NCBI GenBank assembly: GCA_023227965.1
Contig: JALOCA010000001.1
Coordinates: 1-64,000, forward strand
Reading direction: 5' to 3'
Length of the DNA stretch: 64,000 nt
Source: Lentimicrobiaceae bacterium
GTDB taxonomy: Bacteria > Bacteroidota > Bacteroidia > Bacteroidales > JALOCA01
Shown: positions 54,966-64,000 of the stretch, piece by piece
Position numbering within the stretch: the stretch's first letter is position 1
Layout: each line of letters begins with the position of its first letter
Notes under the pieces: model-generated
Seen by the model: the letters and a program-made list of their open reading frames with translations, nothing else
What the model was told of the DNA's origin: nothing
Database searches by the model: none
Position numbers and translations under genes: made by a program

Positions 54966-55688
54966 ATGGAAAAGCCAGATGAAATTACACCTGATTTTAA
55001 CATTCCGGCAGATGAAATGCTGCTCGAATCACAAACGATGATTGATTTTTTTATAGAAGATCAGAAATTGTTTACTGATAAAGTACCCGACCTTCAATCT
55101 CCTTTCGAAACAGATTGGCAAAATGCAATTAATGATGCAAGACAGGCAATAAAAGATGATGACTATCTTGACGTTCAGCAGGGAATGACCAATGAAATTG
55201 AAACACTAATGGCAGAAGCCTGTAACAGATTGCAGACACTCTATTTTTATGTTGACCGTGCATTTCCGGGAAATAAGGTCGTAAATGAGATATTCGGACA
55301 CGACCGTTATGAAAAAGCCCGCAAATCACCGCTATCAATGTTCGATTTACTTATAAAAGCATACAATGCAGCAAACGACTCTAAATACAAGAGCAAGCTC
55401 ATAGAAAAAGGATTGAAGCCAGATGGTATAGAAACGTTAAAAACTACTTCCGATACATTATATTCCAAATATCAGAAACGCGATAAATACATAAGCGACC
55501 GTGGAAGTATTACACAGAACCGTACAATTTTGCTTAATAAAGTATGGGCTTTCAATGCAAGCGTAAGCGATGCATCAAAACTTGTTTTCCAGGAAAACTA
55601 TGCAAAGATGCAGCAATACCTGTTGTATGGCGGCAAAAAACAATCAGGCGAAGAAACCAAAAATACTATTCCGGAACAAAATCAATAA
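54966..55688 (+). CDS. 240-residue helical protein, unknown function
   Basis: No signal peptide, TM helix or motif known to me. Predicted to be almost all helical, acidic at the N-terminus (MEKPDEITPDFNIPADEM) and Gln/Lys-rich at the C-terminus. It has its own promoter and is isolated by repeats on one side and an empty region on the other. Cytoplasmic location is likely. I make no functional claim. Confidence 0.7.
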   Translation: MEKPDEITPDFNIPADEMLLESQTMIDFFIEDQKLFTDKVPDLQSPFETDWQNAINDARQAIKDDDYLDVQQGMTNEIETLMAEACNRLQTLYFYVDRAFPGNKVVNEIFGHDRYEKARKSPLSMFDLLIKAYNAANDSKYKSKLIEKGLKPDGIETLKTTSDTLYSKYQKRDKYISDRGSITQNRTILLNKVWAFNASVSDASKLVFQENYAKMQQYLLYGGKKQSGEETKNTIPEQNQ

Positions 55689-55995
55689 ACATAAGCCACC
55701 TGCTATTTGTTTTGCCTCCATCCTGATCGTCGTTCATATATTTTTTGGACTTACAAAACGACGGAGAAGAGAGGCTTACATTTGTTTCAAACCCTGATAA
55801 GCAACCCCGACAGGGCTTCAAACTTAGTCAGGAATAACTTATACCAGACTTACAATACGTAAAAGCAGAATAATTGAAAAAACCTATTCAACTGAGTTCA
55901 GGATAAAACATGTTCCCCATCTGCCTGATAATAATCTGTCAGGGTTTTAATATCTGCAGAAATGATTTTTTATTTCTATGGATTCAGGTTAATAA
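55689..55995. other. intergenic region with inverted repeat
   Basis: No gene. An inverted repeat cgtcgtt (55728-55734) and aacgacg (55757-55763) is the best terminator-like structure. Later, words such as ccccgacaggg and tgtcaggg recur in the manner of small Bacteroidetes intergenic repeats. Confidence 0.35.
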
Positions 55996-57456
55996 CTAAA
56001 AGCAATAACCCAAAGTAATGTTCAAGCCCTTGTTTTTCATTTTGCCGTCAATAGTATGTTTGTAAAGGTTAGTAAGACCAAGTGATTCAAACATGTTAAA
56101 CTGGAAATGACTTATTTGAAGACCGAGTCCATAGTTAATTCCCCATTCTTCGTGGTTGTATGTTTTATTGAAGTTTATAGTTTTATTGTCTATGGCGCCC
56201 GAAAAGATATAGCTGTAATATCCACCCATTAAGAGGTATGCCATTCCGCTTTCAGTGTTGATTTTTGGAGAGATAAGTAAATTCATTGGTATTGTGAGCG
56301 ACTGGGTGCGAAAAATTCCTTCTTCGTGCCTGCTTCCCTTCGTTTCGTAACATGCTCCGGGTTGGAGGACAAAATAGTTGCTTAACTGTAATTGTGCAAA
56401 CAAGCCGGCACCTGCCGAAAACTCGGATTTTGCCTTATAAAACTCTTCTTCATATTCATGATGATTGTTGCCCACAAGCAAACACGTACCGAACTTAATA
56501 TTGAACTTGTATATGCTATCATTTTTCACATCAATTTTACTGGCAGGTATAATCGCTTCTTTGTTTGATAAAACAACTGTTAAATTTTGCATCAGGTTGC
56601 ATATTTTTGACATTCCGTCGTAATCGAGCAGGTTTGCATCATCTTCCGGTTGATGGTAATGCGACTTTGAACCCGTGAAAACATGTACCGAAGGAATACC
56701 AGCTTTATAGAATTTGTAAGAGTCGGTTCCCATGCTGATTGTATTGTTGGTTTTACGTAGTTTAATATTTTCCTTTTTTGCATTTTCCTTTACAACATAC
56801 TCAGCATCGTTTATCGAGGCAATACCTATTAAATCAACTCCTTCTATCTGGTCGTAGGTACCTACCATGTCGAGGCTGAACATGCACCTAATATCACTTA
56901 AATTAGAGTATCGTTTCACAAATTCATCTGAACCAATCAAACCGCTTTCTTCACCGTCAAAAGTTACAAGAATAACGCTTCGTTTTAGCAAATCATGGTG
57001 TGCAATCAGCCATTTCCCGATTTCGATAATAGAAGCCACTCCCGAGGCATTGTCGTTTGCGCCGTTGTAAACTATTTTTTCGCCATTTTTCATTTTCCAG
57101 CCCATATGGTCGTAATGGGCTCCCAGTACGATGTACTCGTTTTTTAATACGGAGTCGTTGCCTTCCACAACACCTATGATGTTCCTTCCTTCGATGCGTA
57201 TGTTTTGCTGTCGGTAACTGAAATCCTGGATATAATTGCTATTTAAAGGTTTAATTCCAGCATCTTTGAAAGCATTAATGATATAATCTACCGATTTATT
57301 AAGGCTTTTTGAGCCAAATCCTCTACCTTCGAGGGAATCGGATGCAAGTATGCCAACATGATGCTGCAATGCATCCGCAACTGGGTTTACCTGGGCAAAC
57401 AGTTGCAAGGAAATGCTGAAAAGAAGGTTAATGAAAACAATTTTTTTTGAAGGCAT
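55996..57456 (-). CDS. M28 peptidase fused to an outer-membrane beta-barrel-like domain
   Basis: 486 residues from ATG 57456. Signal peptide to about LFAQ. Residues 25-300 are an M28 (aminopeptidase Y-type) zinc peptidase with ligands and base His114 (GAHYDH), Asp135 (GANDNASG), Glu170 (FDGEE), Asp196 (SLDMVG) and His268 (SHYHQPEDD). From about 315 to the end the sequence becomes strand-rich (SAGAGLFAQLQLSNYFVLQPG, the LLMGGYYSYIF block) and ends in ITLGYCF with a terminal Phe, like outer-membrane barrel proteins. That combination is unusual for M28 enzymes. Activity on peptides at the outer membrane is inferred. Confidence 0.82.
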   Translation of the reverse strand: MPSKKIVFINLLFSISLQLFAQVNPVADALQHHVGILASDSLEGRGFGSKSLNKSVDYIINAFKDAGIKPLNSNYIQDFSYRQQNIRIEGRNIIGVVEGNDSVLKNEYIVLGAHYDHMGWKMKNGEKIVYNGANDNASGVASIIEIGKWLIAHHDLLKRSVILVTFDGEESGLIGSDEFVKRYSNLSDIRCMFSLDMVGTYDQIEGVDLIGIASINDAEYVVKENAKKENIKLRKTNNTISMGTDSYKFYKAGIPSVHVFTGSKSHYHQPEDDANLLDYDGMSKICNLMQNLTVVLSNKEAIIPASKIDVKNDSIYKFNIKFGTCLLVGNNHHEYEEEFYKAKSEFSAGAGLFAQLQLSNYFVLQPGACYETKGSRHEEGIFRTQSLTIPMNLLISPKINTESGMAYLLMGGYYSYIFSGAIDNKTINFNKTYNHEEWGINYGLGLQISHFQFNMFESLGLTNLYKHTIDGKMKNKGLNITLGYCF

Positions 57457-57541
57457 AAAACAATTTTTTAATGATGAGTGGTCAGTAAGCAGATGCTTCT
57501 GCATCTCACATGGATATTTTTGTTAATAAATAAAACTGTAA

Positions 57542-58717
57542 TCATGCAATTTTTATTTTTATTATGGCAAAATATACTACCGTAACGGCTACCCCTATTC
57601 CGGAAACGGTAAACATCACTTGTGGTCCGAAACTAAACCAGAGCCAGCCGGCAACACTGCTTGCAATAAGGGTACAGATGCTTGCAAAGCTATTGTAAAA
57701 CCCAATAGCGGTAGCCACCTCTTTTTTATCGGCAATGTTGCTGATAAGTGCCTTTGATACTCCTTCGGTGGAAGCGGCATATACTGCATAAAAAAAGAAC
57801 AATATGCCAAATACAGGCAACGAAGCGGCAAATCCAAAGCAAAAATATACCAAAGCAAAAATCGATAACCCTATCATCAGCGTCCGCTTCAGCCCTATTT
57901 TGTCGGCAAGCATTCCTATAGGGAACGAAAGCAGTGCATACACAAGATTATAAAAGATATAAACGCCTATCATTTGAGTGTCGCCTAGTCCATGATTTTT
58001 TATGGCAAGTAAAAGAAAAACATCCGAACTGTTGAAAAGAGTGAATGCAAGCAAACCTGCCACCAGGCGTTTATAATTTACGGATGCGGTTTTCCAGTAA
58101 CCAAAATAGCTGAAAAAGCCGACCTTACCGACAGAAACATTGCCGGCAGTTTTCTTTTTCTCTTTGATAAAAAAAGTAAGTCCGATGGCAAACACACCCG
58201 GTAAAAAAGCAATGAGAAACAGCCAGCGGTATTGTCCGGGATAAAAATAAAGATAAACCAATGCCACTACCGGACCTATGGCAGCACCTACGGTATCGAG
58301 GGCACGATGAAAGCCAAACACCATTCCCTTATGCTCTGCAGTAGTTTCGTCGCTGAGGATGGCATCGCGTGCGCTGGTACGTATGCCTTTCCCCAGCCTT
58401 TCGGTAGTACGGGCAAAAAATATCCAGAGCGGGTGTATCAGGATTGCCATCATGGGCTTGGCGATAGCACTCAGAGCATAACCCCATTGCACAAAAGGCA
58501 GGCGTCTGCCCATTTTATCTGATAAATTACCAAAATATCCCTTGCTTAACCCGGCGGTAGCCTCGGCAACCCCTTCCAGTATCCCGATAAGCATCACCGA
58601 AAAACCGATGCTTCGCAGGTAAACCGGCATGATGGGGTAAAGCATTTCGCTGGCAATGTCGGTAAACAGGCTTACCAGTGAAACTATCCAGATGGCGCGG
58701 GTGAGTATTTTATTCAT
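57542..58717 (-). CDS. major facilitator superfamily transporter
   Basis: 391 residues, about 12 TM helices. MFS loop motif GNLSDKMGRRLPF (cytoplasmic loop 2-3) and the second-half counterpart GMLADKIGLKRTLMIG. Family members move drugs, sugars or organic anions with proton symport or antiport; substrate unknown. It lies between the M28 gene (85 bp) and the porin gene (20 bp) on the same strand, so it may share a transcript with the porin. Confidence 0.9.
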   Translation of the reverse strand: MNKILTRAIWIVSLVSLFTDIASEMLYPIMPVYLRSIGFSVMLIGILEGVAEATAGLSKGYFGNLSDKMGRRLPFVQWGYALSAIAKPMMAILIHPLWIFFARTTERLGKGIRTSARDAILSDETTAEHKGMVFGFHRALDTVGAAIGPVVALVYLYFYPGQYRWLFLIAFLPGVFAIGLTFFIKEKKKTAGNVSVGKVGFFSYFGYWKTASVNYKRLVAGLLAFTLFNSSDVFLLLAIKNHGLGDTQMIGVYIFYNLVYALLSFPIGMLADKIGLKRTLMIGLSIFALVYFCFGFAASLPVFGILFFFYAVYAASTEGVSKALISNIADKKEVATAIGFYNSFASICTLIASSVAGWLWFSFGPQVMFTVSGIGVAVTVVYFAIIKIKIA

Positions 58718-58737
58718 TCATCAGTTTTTAAAACAAG

Positions 58738-59940
58738 CTATATTCCAAATTCTAATTGTAATTGGAAGACAAAATTCTTTGTTTGGTTATATGACATTTC
58801 CCACCACGGTTCATTACTCGGAACATCTTTGCTTATCAGGGAAAAATTAGCCTGAATCTTTGTGGCGTGTCTTTTAAAATATTTAGCACATCCCAAAGTA
58901 TATGCATCGGAATTTGGAAAAGACATTTTTACATTTTTTTCCTGGCGAACAAAAGCATAGCGGGTATTGATTTCCCACATGGAAAGGAAAGTGTAGCTTA
59001 ACTGGTTTGCAAAACCATAGCCGATTAATAATGGATTTGTCCCAAACTCATCCCTATCTGAATAAGGGGCTATACGTTGCATATATTCCGAATAAAATGC
59101 AATACCCCAATATTTAAATAACAGATCAGCAAATACAGAAGATAGGTCTTTTTTACTATGTAAAGTAGTACCTGTTTGTCCTTTTGTACGTTTTGCCCAT
59201 TTGTTAAAGCTATAACCGCCTGCAACCGATAGCTTGGGTGTTTTTTCATGTTCCAGATCGCCTTCCGAGAAGTCGCCATTATTGGTAAAATTTCCGAAAG
59301 GAAGAACTTCTACTCTTCCGGTATAGCAAAGACCTGCATCCGAAGTGTAAGTGTTGCGCCCTTCGCCGGTAGTAATTGCTCCTTTCAGGTTAACTTTTGC
59401 CTGTCCCAGCTTCCTCGAATAGTAGCCAAACAAACCATAGTCCCGGTCAAGGGAATAATATGCGTTTACGATGGAACGGTCAATAAACTGTTGTTGCCCT
59501 GATGAGATGATTTCCTGGCGGTTACTTGGCAATTTCGATTGTCCGAAACCAACATAAAAATCAGGAGTAAAGTTGTAGTAAACGATGGCATCACGAACAA
59601 TGTTGGAAGAGCCATCCAAAGTGCCTTCCATATCATATTTTGAAAAACCTAACTGCAATACATAAGTCAACTTTTGATTGAGCAGGTAACCATCCAAACG
59701 CAAACGAAGGCGGGAAGTACGCGCATCAACGGTTTCTATACTCAAATCTTTCTCAGATTCCGTATTTAGTGCTACCCGGTTTTGGATACGGAAACGAAGG
59801 TTTAGACCAAAACAACTGTCGGGGGAGTGAAACCCCAGCCCCTTATCAAACGAAATTAGTGCCCGTTCGTCCAACAGGGTTTGTGAAAATAAAAAGTTAG
59901 AAATCAGCAAAAGGGAAAAAATAGTGTACAGTTTTCGCAT
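58738..59940 (-). CDS. phosphate-selective porin O/P-like outer membrane protein
   Basis: 400 residues from ATG 59940 (signal peptide MRKLYTIFSLLLISNFLFSQ; the longer frame has a poor leader). The mature protein is strand-rich with alternating aromatic belts and many Arg/Lys in loops (LNLRFRIQNRVALNT, RLRLDGYLLNQKLTYVLQLG), as in OprP/OprO family 16-stranded porins. It should form an anion-selective or general channel. A terminator stands between it and the M49 gene upstream. Confidence 0.8.
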   Translation of the reverse strand: MRKLYTIFSLLLISNFLFSQTLLDERALISFDKGLGFHSPDSCFGLNLRFRIQNRVALNTESEKDLSIETVDARTSRLRLRLDGYLLNQKLTYVLQLGFSKYDMEGTLDGSSNIVRDAIVYYNFTPDFYVGFGQSKLPSNRQEIISSGQQQFIDRSIVNAYYSLDRDYGLFGYYSRKLGQAKVNLKGAITTGEGRNTYTSDAGLCYTGRVEVLPFGNFTNNGDFSEGDLEHEKTPKLSVAGGYSFNKWAKRTKGQTGTTLHSKKDLSSVFADLLFKYWGIAFYSEYMQRIAPYSDRDEFGTNPLLIGYGFANQLSYTFLSMWEINTRYAFVRQEKNVKMSFPNSDAYTLGCAKYFKRHATKIQANFSLISKDVPSNEPWWEMSYNQTKNFVFQLQLEFGI

Positions 59941-59979
59941 AAAAAGAATGGTCCAGGTTTTTATGGCTGCAAAATAAAA

Positions 59980-60007
59980 AAAATCCCCGGGCAACGCCGG
60001 GGATTTT
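59980..60007 (-). terminator. rho-independent terminator of the M49 gene
   Basis: Perfect 11-bp stem aaaatccccgg / ccggggatttt around loop gcaacg, followed on the minus strand by a T-rich run. It lies just past the stop of the dipeptidyl-peptidase gene at 60027. Confidence 0.85.
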
Positions 60008-60026
60008 CATAATTTTTCACTTCCCA

Positions 60027-62066
60027 TTAGTTATAGGTCGGTAAATAGGAATAATGTTTACCATATTCTATCATTTGAATGGAAAAATTATCAGGGTAAG
60101 ATATTTTTACATCCATAATCTTGCCATCTTTAGTAACCGGAGTGAAAACCGGGTTGATAAATCCGCCGTAAGGAGCAATGTTCAGTTTTTTGAAACGTTC
60201 CAGTACTTCTGCATGCAGTTTCTGATCCACCTTTACGCCATAGTTTTCCGCCAGGGTTTTGCCCGCTTCGTAATCACCTTCTGATTTTATCCGCTGAATT
60301 TCGGCTAATAACTTCCCAAACAAGGTTTTTAATTTAGCATAATCATTGATTACAAAATAGGTTTCCCCATCTTTGGTTTTTCTTTCGATAACATTTTCTG
60401 CTTTGCCTTTTTCATACGCCCAACCTGCAATCAACTGGCGGTTACGCATATGAGATTCTTCAATATTTTTTCCCGGCTGAATGCGGGTAAGCTGAGTCAT
60501 CAGTCCATTGCGGATATACGAATTGTATTCGGCTTTGGCTACATCCAAAGATGGAATTAACCCGAGTTCAACCAATTTATTATCCATCAGATAATACAAA
60601 GCAAACAGATCGGCACGTGCTTCTTCGAGCGTACTTTGATAGTTTTTTAGTGCTTCGCTGCTGGTACCGGGAAGTAGCTGCCCGGAACCATGTCCGAGGC
60701 ATTCGTGCAAATCGGTATGCAGATTACTTGCCAGCGAACCATATTTGCGTGCAAGGGCAATTTCATCTTTGGAATAAGCGAATTCTTCGAGGAAGCCATT
60801 TCCAAGCGCAGCCTGGTCGTAAGCATAGGTAATGTTATCCATGGTAACTGATTTTGAGCCAAAATCCTTACGGATCCAGTCGGCATTCGGAAGGTTAATT
60901 CCGATAGGAGTAGAAGGAGAACAATCGCCTCCAAGCTGGGCAACAGTGATTACTTTTGCAGTAACACCTTTTACCTCTTTTTTCCTGAAGCGGGGATCAA
61001 CAGGTGAATGATCTTCGAACCATTGTGCATTGGAACTGATAGTTTCGGTACGTTTGGTTGCTTCTACATCTTTAAAATCAACCACCGATTCCCAGGTAGC
61101 TTTCATACTAAGGGGGTCTTCGTAATTTTCAACGAAACCATTTACAACGTCCACGTTGCTTTGCAGGTCTTTTACCCAAAGAATATTATATTCGTCCCAG
61201 GTTTTCAAATTTCCGGTACGGTAATATTCTATCAGCTTTTGCAAAACGGCTTTCTGCTGATCGTTTTCGGCAACGGTAACGGCTTTTTCGAGCCAGTAAA
61301 CTATTTTTTCGATAGCCTGGGTATATAAACCTCCTACTTTGTAGGTTTCTTCCATTATTTTACCATCCTTTTTCACCAGTTTGGAATTTAATCCGTAAGA
61401 AATGGGGGTAGTATCGTCGGCTTTTTTCATTTTGGCATAAAAAGCTTCTGCTTCTTTTTCGTTAACTCCATCGTAAAAGTTAACTGCCGAATTCAGTACA
61501 AGGTCTTTATCTGCATCTAAAGTTACTTTTTTAGGAGCAATATTCGGATCAAAAATTATCGGGGTAATCTCTTTAGTGAACTCGTCCAAAGTTTGTCCTT
61601 TACGCAGGGGAAATTTAGCTCCTTTGGAATTTTTTACCAAAGTAACAAAGTATTTCTGAGGGAAATCAGGAACAAACTTATCAGAAGAATAATGATGATG
61701 GATGCCATTGGAGAACCATACTCTTTTGGTATAAACCATAAATTTTTTGAAATCTTCTGTTTCGCGGGTACCGGTATAGTGCATAACAATCTGTTCCAGC
61801 GTACGACGGATAGCTAAATTGTATTTATAATTCTGATCGTAGAAAATATCCCGGCCACAAAGGGCAGCCTGGCTCAGGTAATAAATCATTTCTTTCTGGT
61901 TCAGACTAAGCTTTTCGAAGCCCGGAACCTGGTAGCGCATGATTTTTAAATCAGCAAATTGTTCTGCCAGAAATTTGAAATCGTCTTTCGGGGTTTCTTT
62001 TTGGGGTTGTGCACATGCACCTGCAAGAAATAAAATCGTCATTGCTGTAGTGATTATTCGTTTCAT
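60027..62066 (-). CDS. dipeptidyl-peptidase III family lipoprotein (M49)
   Basis: 679 residues from ATG 62066, with signal peptide and lipobox LAGAC (Cys near 18) followed by acidic/basic linker. Zinc site H454-E-C-L-G-H459 (HExxGH, the M49 signature with one extra residue over HExxH) and E481-E-A-R-A-D486. It removes dipeptides from the N-terminus of short peptides. Eukaryotic DPP III is cytosolic; a lipid-anchored periplasmic form is the Bacteroidetes variant. Ends at a strong terminator. Confidence 0.93.
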   Translation of the reverse strand: MKRIITTAMTILFLAGACAQPQKETPKDDFKFLAEQFADLKIMRYQVPGFEKLSLNQKEMIYYLSQAALCGRDIFYDQNYKYNLAIRRTLEQIVMHYTGTRETEDFKKFMVYTKRVWFSNGIHHHYSSDKFVPDFPQKYFVTLVKNSKGAKFPLRKGQTLDEFTKEITPIIFDPNIAPKKVTLDADKDLVLNSAVNFYDGVNEKEAEAFYAKMKKADDTTPISYGLNSKLVKKDGKIMEETYKVGGLYTQAIEKIVYWLEKAVTVAENDQQKAVLQKLIEYYRTGNLKTWDEYNILWVKDLQSNVDVVNGFVENYEDPLSMKATWESVVDFKDVEATKRTETISSNAQWFEDHSPVDPRFRKKEVKGVTAKVITVAQLGGDCSPSTPIGINLPNADWIRKDFGSKSVTMDNITYAYDQAALGNGFLEEFAYSKDEIALARKYGSLASNLHTDLHECLGHGSGQLLPGTSSEALKNYQSTLEEARADLFALYYLMDNKLVELGLIPSLDVAKAEYNSYIRNGLMTQLTRIQPGKNIEESHMRNRQLIAGWAYEKGKAENVIERKTKDGETYFVINDYAKLKTLFGKLLAEIQRIKSEGDYEAGKTLAENYGVKVDQKLHAEVLERFKKLNIAPYGGFINPVFTPVTKDGKIMDVKISYPDNFSIQMIEYGKHYSYLPTYN

Positions 62067-62157
62067 AAAAATAAAGTTAAATAGTAATGGATTATAAGTC
62101 ATATTTTTTTTGTCTTTTCCGGATATTATCCTGGCATTAATGTGATAACATAAGTCT

Positions 62158-63459
62158 TTATTTCAGCTCGGCTACCAGTTGTTTCAATTTAGTTTCGGCA
62201 ATTTTCAGTGAATATTCAAAATTAATACGGCGGGTTTGCGACTGTACAAAATACTCTTGTGCCTGATGCACTTCAAGCGAAGTGGTTTGCCCTTGCCGGA
62301 GACGTGCCAGGCAGATGTCGAGATTTTCGCGTGCAAGCTTTTCGTTGTCTTTTTCAATCTGAAGCATTGATTGCTGATGCTCAAAATCGCTCAGCGCATT
62401 CAGCAGTTGTGTATTCACCTGCAATTTTTGGTTTTCCAGAGCATCCTGCGCCGATTGTAACTGTGTTTTGGCAACGGAAATTTGTCGCATCCTGTTTCCC
62501 GACTCGAAAACCGGGAAAGAGATACTTCCCATAAGCTGAGGTCCCAGGTTATGATTTTTTATTACCGAGCCAGCCGAATAATCGTTTTGCGAAAAATAAT
62601 ATCCCGCATCCATGTTCAGCGAAGGAAGACGAAGCCGGTTGTATTCCTTCAGGCTAAGCCGGGATATATCCACCTGCTTCTGGTACCAGAGAACGCCGGT
62701 ATTTGCAGAAAATATTTTAGCATTCAGTTCCTTCACATCCGGCTGATAATTCAGAGGGATGCTGTCGGATACTTCGAGGTTGGCATCGGCTTTTAATCCC
62801 AATAACTGGTACAGGCTGCGTTTGGCTGTTCCGATGGCTATTTGCTGAAGAATCGCATTTTCATGGTAAACATTCAGGTCAATTTTTGCCTGGAGCAATT
62901 CTGTTTTCGGAATAAGCCCGGCATTGAATGATGTAGCCGAGATGTTCACCCTCTCTTCATTGAATCGAATGGCTTCGTTGATGGAGACAAGCTGTTGTTT
63001 TTGCCGAATAACTTCGTAATACGAAGCCACAACGTCGTAAACTGTCTGCAAAACATTGTCGCGAAACAAAATTTCTCCCTGTGCTTCTATTTCTTCCAGT
63101 TTGTTTTTGGTTACAAACATTTTTCCTCCGTCAAACAATGTCCACGAAAGTGTAGCACCTGCATTGATAGCATTCGACGAAAAAGAATGGTTTTTAGCAT
63201 CGCTTCCATCCTCGAATTTCTGATAATTATCATTTAAAGCATATTTATCAGAGCCTGTAAGCCCTATTTCGGGTAGCATACCGGCATTTCCTGCGGTATT
63301 ATTCAGTTTATTGATTTCTGCTTCACTTCTTGCAATGCGGATGTCGTAATTATTTTTTAAAGCCATGTCAATTGCTTCGTCCACAGATATTATTTTTTGG
63401 GCAGAAAGTAGCTGGCTGAAAAATATAAATGTAAAGAAGAATATTGTCAGTTTTTTCAT
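62158..63459 (-). CDS. TolC family outer membrane efflux protein
   Basis: 433 residues. Signal peptide MKKLTIFFFTFIFFSQLLSAQ, then two TolC-type repeats: EAIDMALKNNYDIRIARSE in the first half, and the long helices around QTVYDVVASYYEVIRQKQQ and RLRQGQTTSLEVHQAQEYFV. It forms the outer-membrane duct of a tripartite pump. Its start overlaps the end of the RND permease gene by 4 bp, so the two are coupled. Confidence 0.93.
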   Translation of the reverse strand: MKKLTIFFFTFIFFSQLLSAQKIISVDEAIDMALKNNYDIRIARSEAEINKLNNTAGNAGMLPEIGLTGSDKYALNDNYQKFEDGSDAKNHSFSSNAINAGATLSWTLFDGGKMFVTKNKLEEIEAQGEILFRDNVLQTVYDVVASYYEVIRQKQQLVSINEAIRFNEERVNISATSFNAGLIPKTELLQAKIDLNVYHENAILQQIAIGTAKRSLYQLLGLKADANLEVSDSIPLNYQPDVKELNAKIFSANTGVLWYQKQVDISRLSLKEYNRLRLPSLNMDAGYYFSQNDYSAGSVIKNHNLGPQLMGSISFPVFESGNRMRQISVAKTQLQSAQDALENQKLQVNTQLLNALSDFEHQQSMLQIEKDNEKLARENLDICLARLRQGQTTSLEVHQAQEYFVQSQTRRINFEYSLKIAETKLKQLVAELK

Positions 63460-64000
63460 TTTTTTATCTCCTCATTATATGGTGTGGAAGGCTCAAATTT
63501 TGTCTCATCATGTTTTTTGCCAGACATCAGGGCATACATGTTCGGGATAACAAACAGGGTTAGCAATAGCGAAAACAGCAATCCAAACACTATCACTATT
63601 CCGAGAGACACACGGCTTTCGGCACCAGTTCCAAGGTTAAGGGCAATGGGTAATGCACCAAAAGTAGTGGCAAGGGTAGTCATTAAGATAGGGCGCAAAC
63701 GGGCAGAAGCGGCTTCAAAGGCGGCTTCTGTTTTATTCAGCCCGGCTTTGCGTTTCTGGTTGGCAAATTCCACAATCAGAATACCGTTTTTGGTTACCAT
63801 CCCAATGAGTAATAACATTCCGATTTCGGAGAAAATATTGAGTGTTTGCCCGAATATCCAAAGCGAAAGCATGGCACCCGAAACAGCAAAAGGCACTGTA
63901 AGCATGATGATAAACGGATCGCGGAAGCTTTCAAACTGCGCTGCCAAAATAAGATAGATGAGCAACAGTGCAAGAATAAGGGCAAAGGAAATGTTGGAAT
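63456..64000 (-). CDS. RND efflux permease, C-terminal part (cut by window edge)
   Basis: Only the last 181 codons are present; the frame stays open to 64000. The segment covers TM helices of the second half, with AAQFESFRDPFIIMLTVPFAVSGA, GMVTKNGILIVEFANQKRK and RLRPILMTTLATTFGALPIAL, all split here into short diagnostic blocks of AcrB/MexF-type HAE1 or related RND pumps. With TolC this makes an inner-to-outer membrane efflux system; the adaptor should lie beyond the window. Confidence 0.92.
   Translation of the reverse strand, partial: SNISFALILALLLIYLILAAQFESFRDPFIIMLTVPFAVSGAMLSLWIFGQTLNIFSEIGMLLLIGMVTKNGILIVEFANQKRKAGLNKTEAAFEAASARLRPILMTTLATTFGALPIALNLGTGAESRVSLGIVIVFGLLFSLLLTLFVIPNMYALMSGKKHDETKFEPSTPYNEEIKK

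Noticed and set aside
55780..55960. Short GC-richer words (ccccgacaggg, tgtcaggg) as a mobile repeat
   Set aside because: Too short and too divergent for a consensus from this window alone.
1..64000. tRNA, rRNA, phage or intact insertion sequence genes
   Set aside because: None recognised: no cloverleaf with a TTC arm, no rRNA-like stretches, no transposase, integrase or phage structural frames.

Overview
The window is a chromosomal segment of a member of the Bacteroidota, most likely Bacteroidales or a close relative. Three proteins end in type IX secretion (T9SS) sorting domains, and many exported proteins have short lipoboxes or Gln-ended signal peptides. Promoters fit the Bacteroidetes TTG-N19/20-TAnnTTTG pattern and classical Shine-Dalgarno sites are rare. 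Typical Bacteroidetes families are present: DUF1599, BT_3928, DUF2279, and an AmgK-type kinase fused to a RapZ C-terminal domain. The genus cannot be read from the sequence. I saw no tRNA, rRNA, CRISPR array, intact transposase or phage gene.

Layout. 0-4.2 kb: an AT-rich HEPN-domain gene followed by a structured attC-like element, then two tandem beta-lactamase-fold lipoproteins. 4.4-10.7 kb (minus strand): a DUF349 protein with a tandemly repeated acidic N-terminus, diadenylate cyclase cdaA, folP and a large lipoprotein. 10.8-16.2 kb (plus): DUF1599 protein, BT_3928/DoxX-like protein, a lone DppB-type permease, tpiA, a 67-residue protein, a T9SS cargo protein and ftsE. 16.3-26.3 kb: two glycosyltransferases, a GT51 transglycosylase, a ferritin-like protein, and a six-gene minus-strand run (dapD, GT9, Sua5/YrdC, AmgK-RapZ fusion, 120-residue protein, MurU-like nucleotidyltransferase) that points to lysine/peptidoglycan precursor supply and cell-wall sugar recycling. 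26.4-27.9 kb (plus): ruvX, def and a TPR lipoprotein.

27.9-34.6 kb is the most unusual part. It is AT-rich, gene-poor and repeat-rich. It holds a 22-unit array of 20-21 bp repeats with helically phased T-tracts, a REP-like hairpin, a detached T9SS sorting-domain fragment whose 295 bp are repeated at about 96% identity 5,343 bp downstream, and a long palindromic 3' element in two good copies and one decayed copy. Between the duplicated ends lie a TPR-HTH membrane regulator and a T9SS cargo gene.

34.6-64 kb returns to ordinary chromosome: a 1,495-residue secreted protein, prmA, an S9 peptidase, a soluble hybrid histidine kinase with a separate receiver protein, GT2, an LTA4-hydrolase-like M1 aminopeptidase, an Rrf2 regulator, a 1,627-residue T9SS protein with a papain-like N-terminal domain, a DUF2279 protein, a second 21-bp array, a 240-residue unknown, an M28 peptidase fused to a probable outer-membrane barrel, an MFS transporter, an OprP-like porin, a dipeptidyl-peptidase III lipoprotein, and a TolC-RND efflux pair cut by the window edge. 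The many exported peptidases (S9, C1-like, M28, M49) and cytosolic M1 suggest an organism that lives partly on proteins and peptides.
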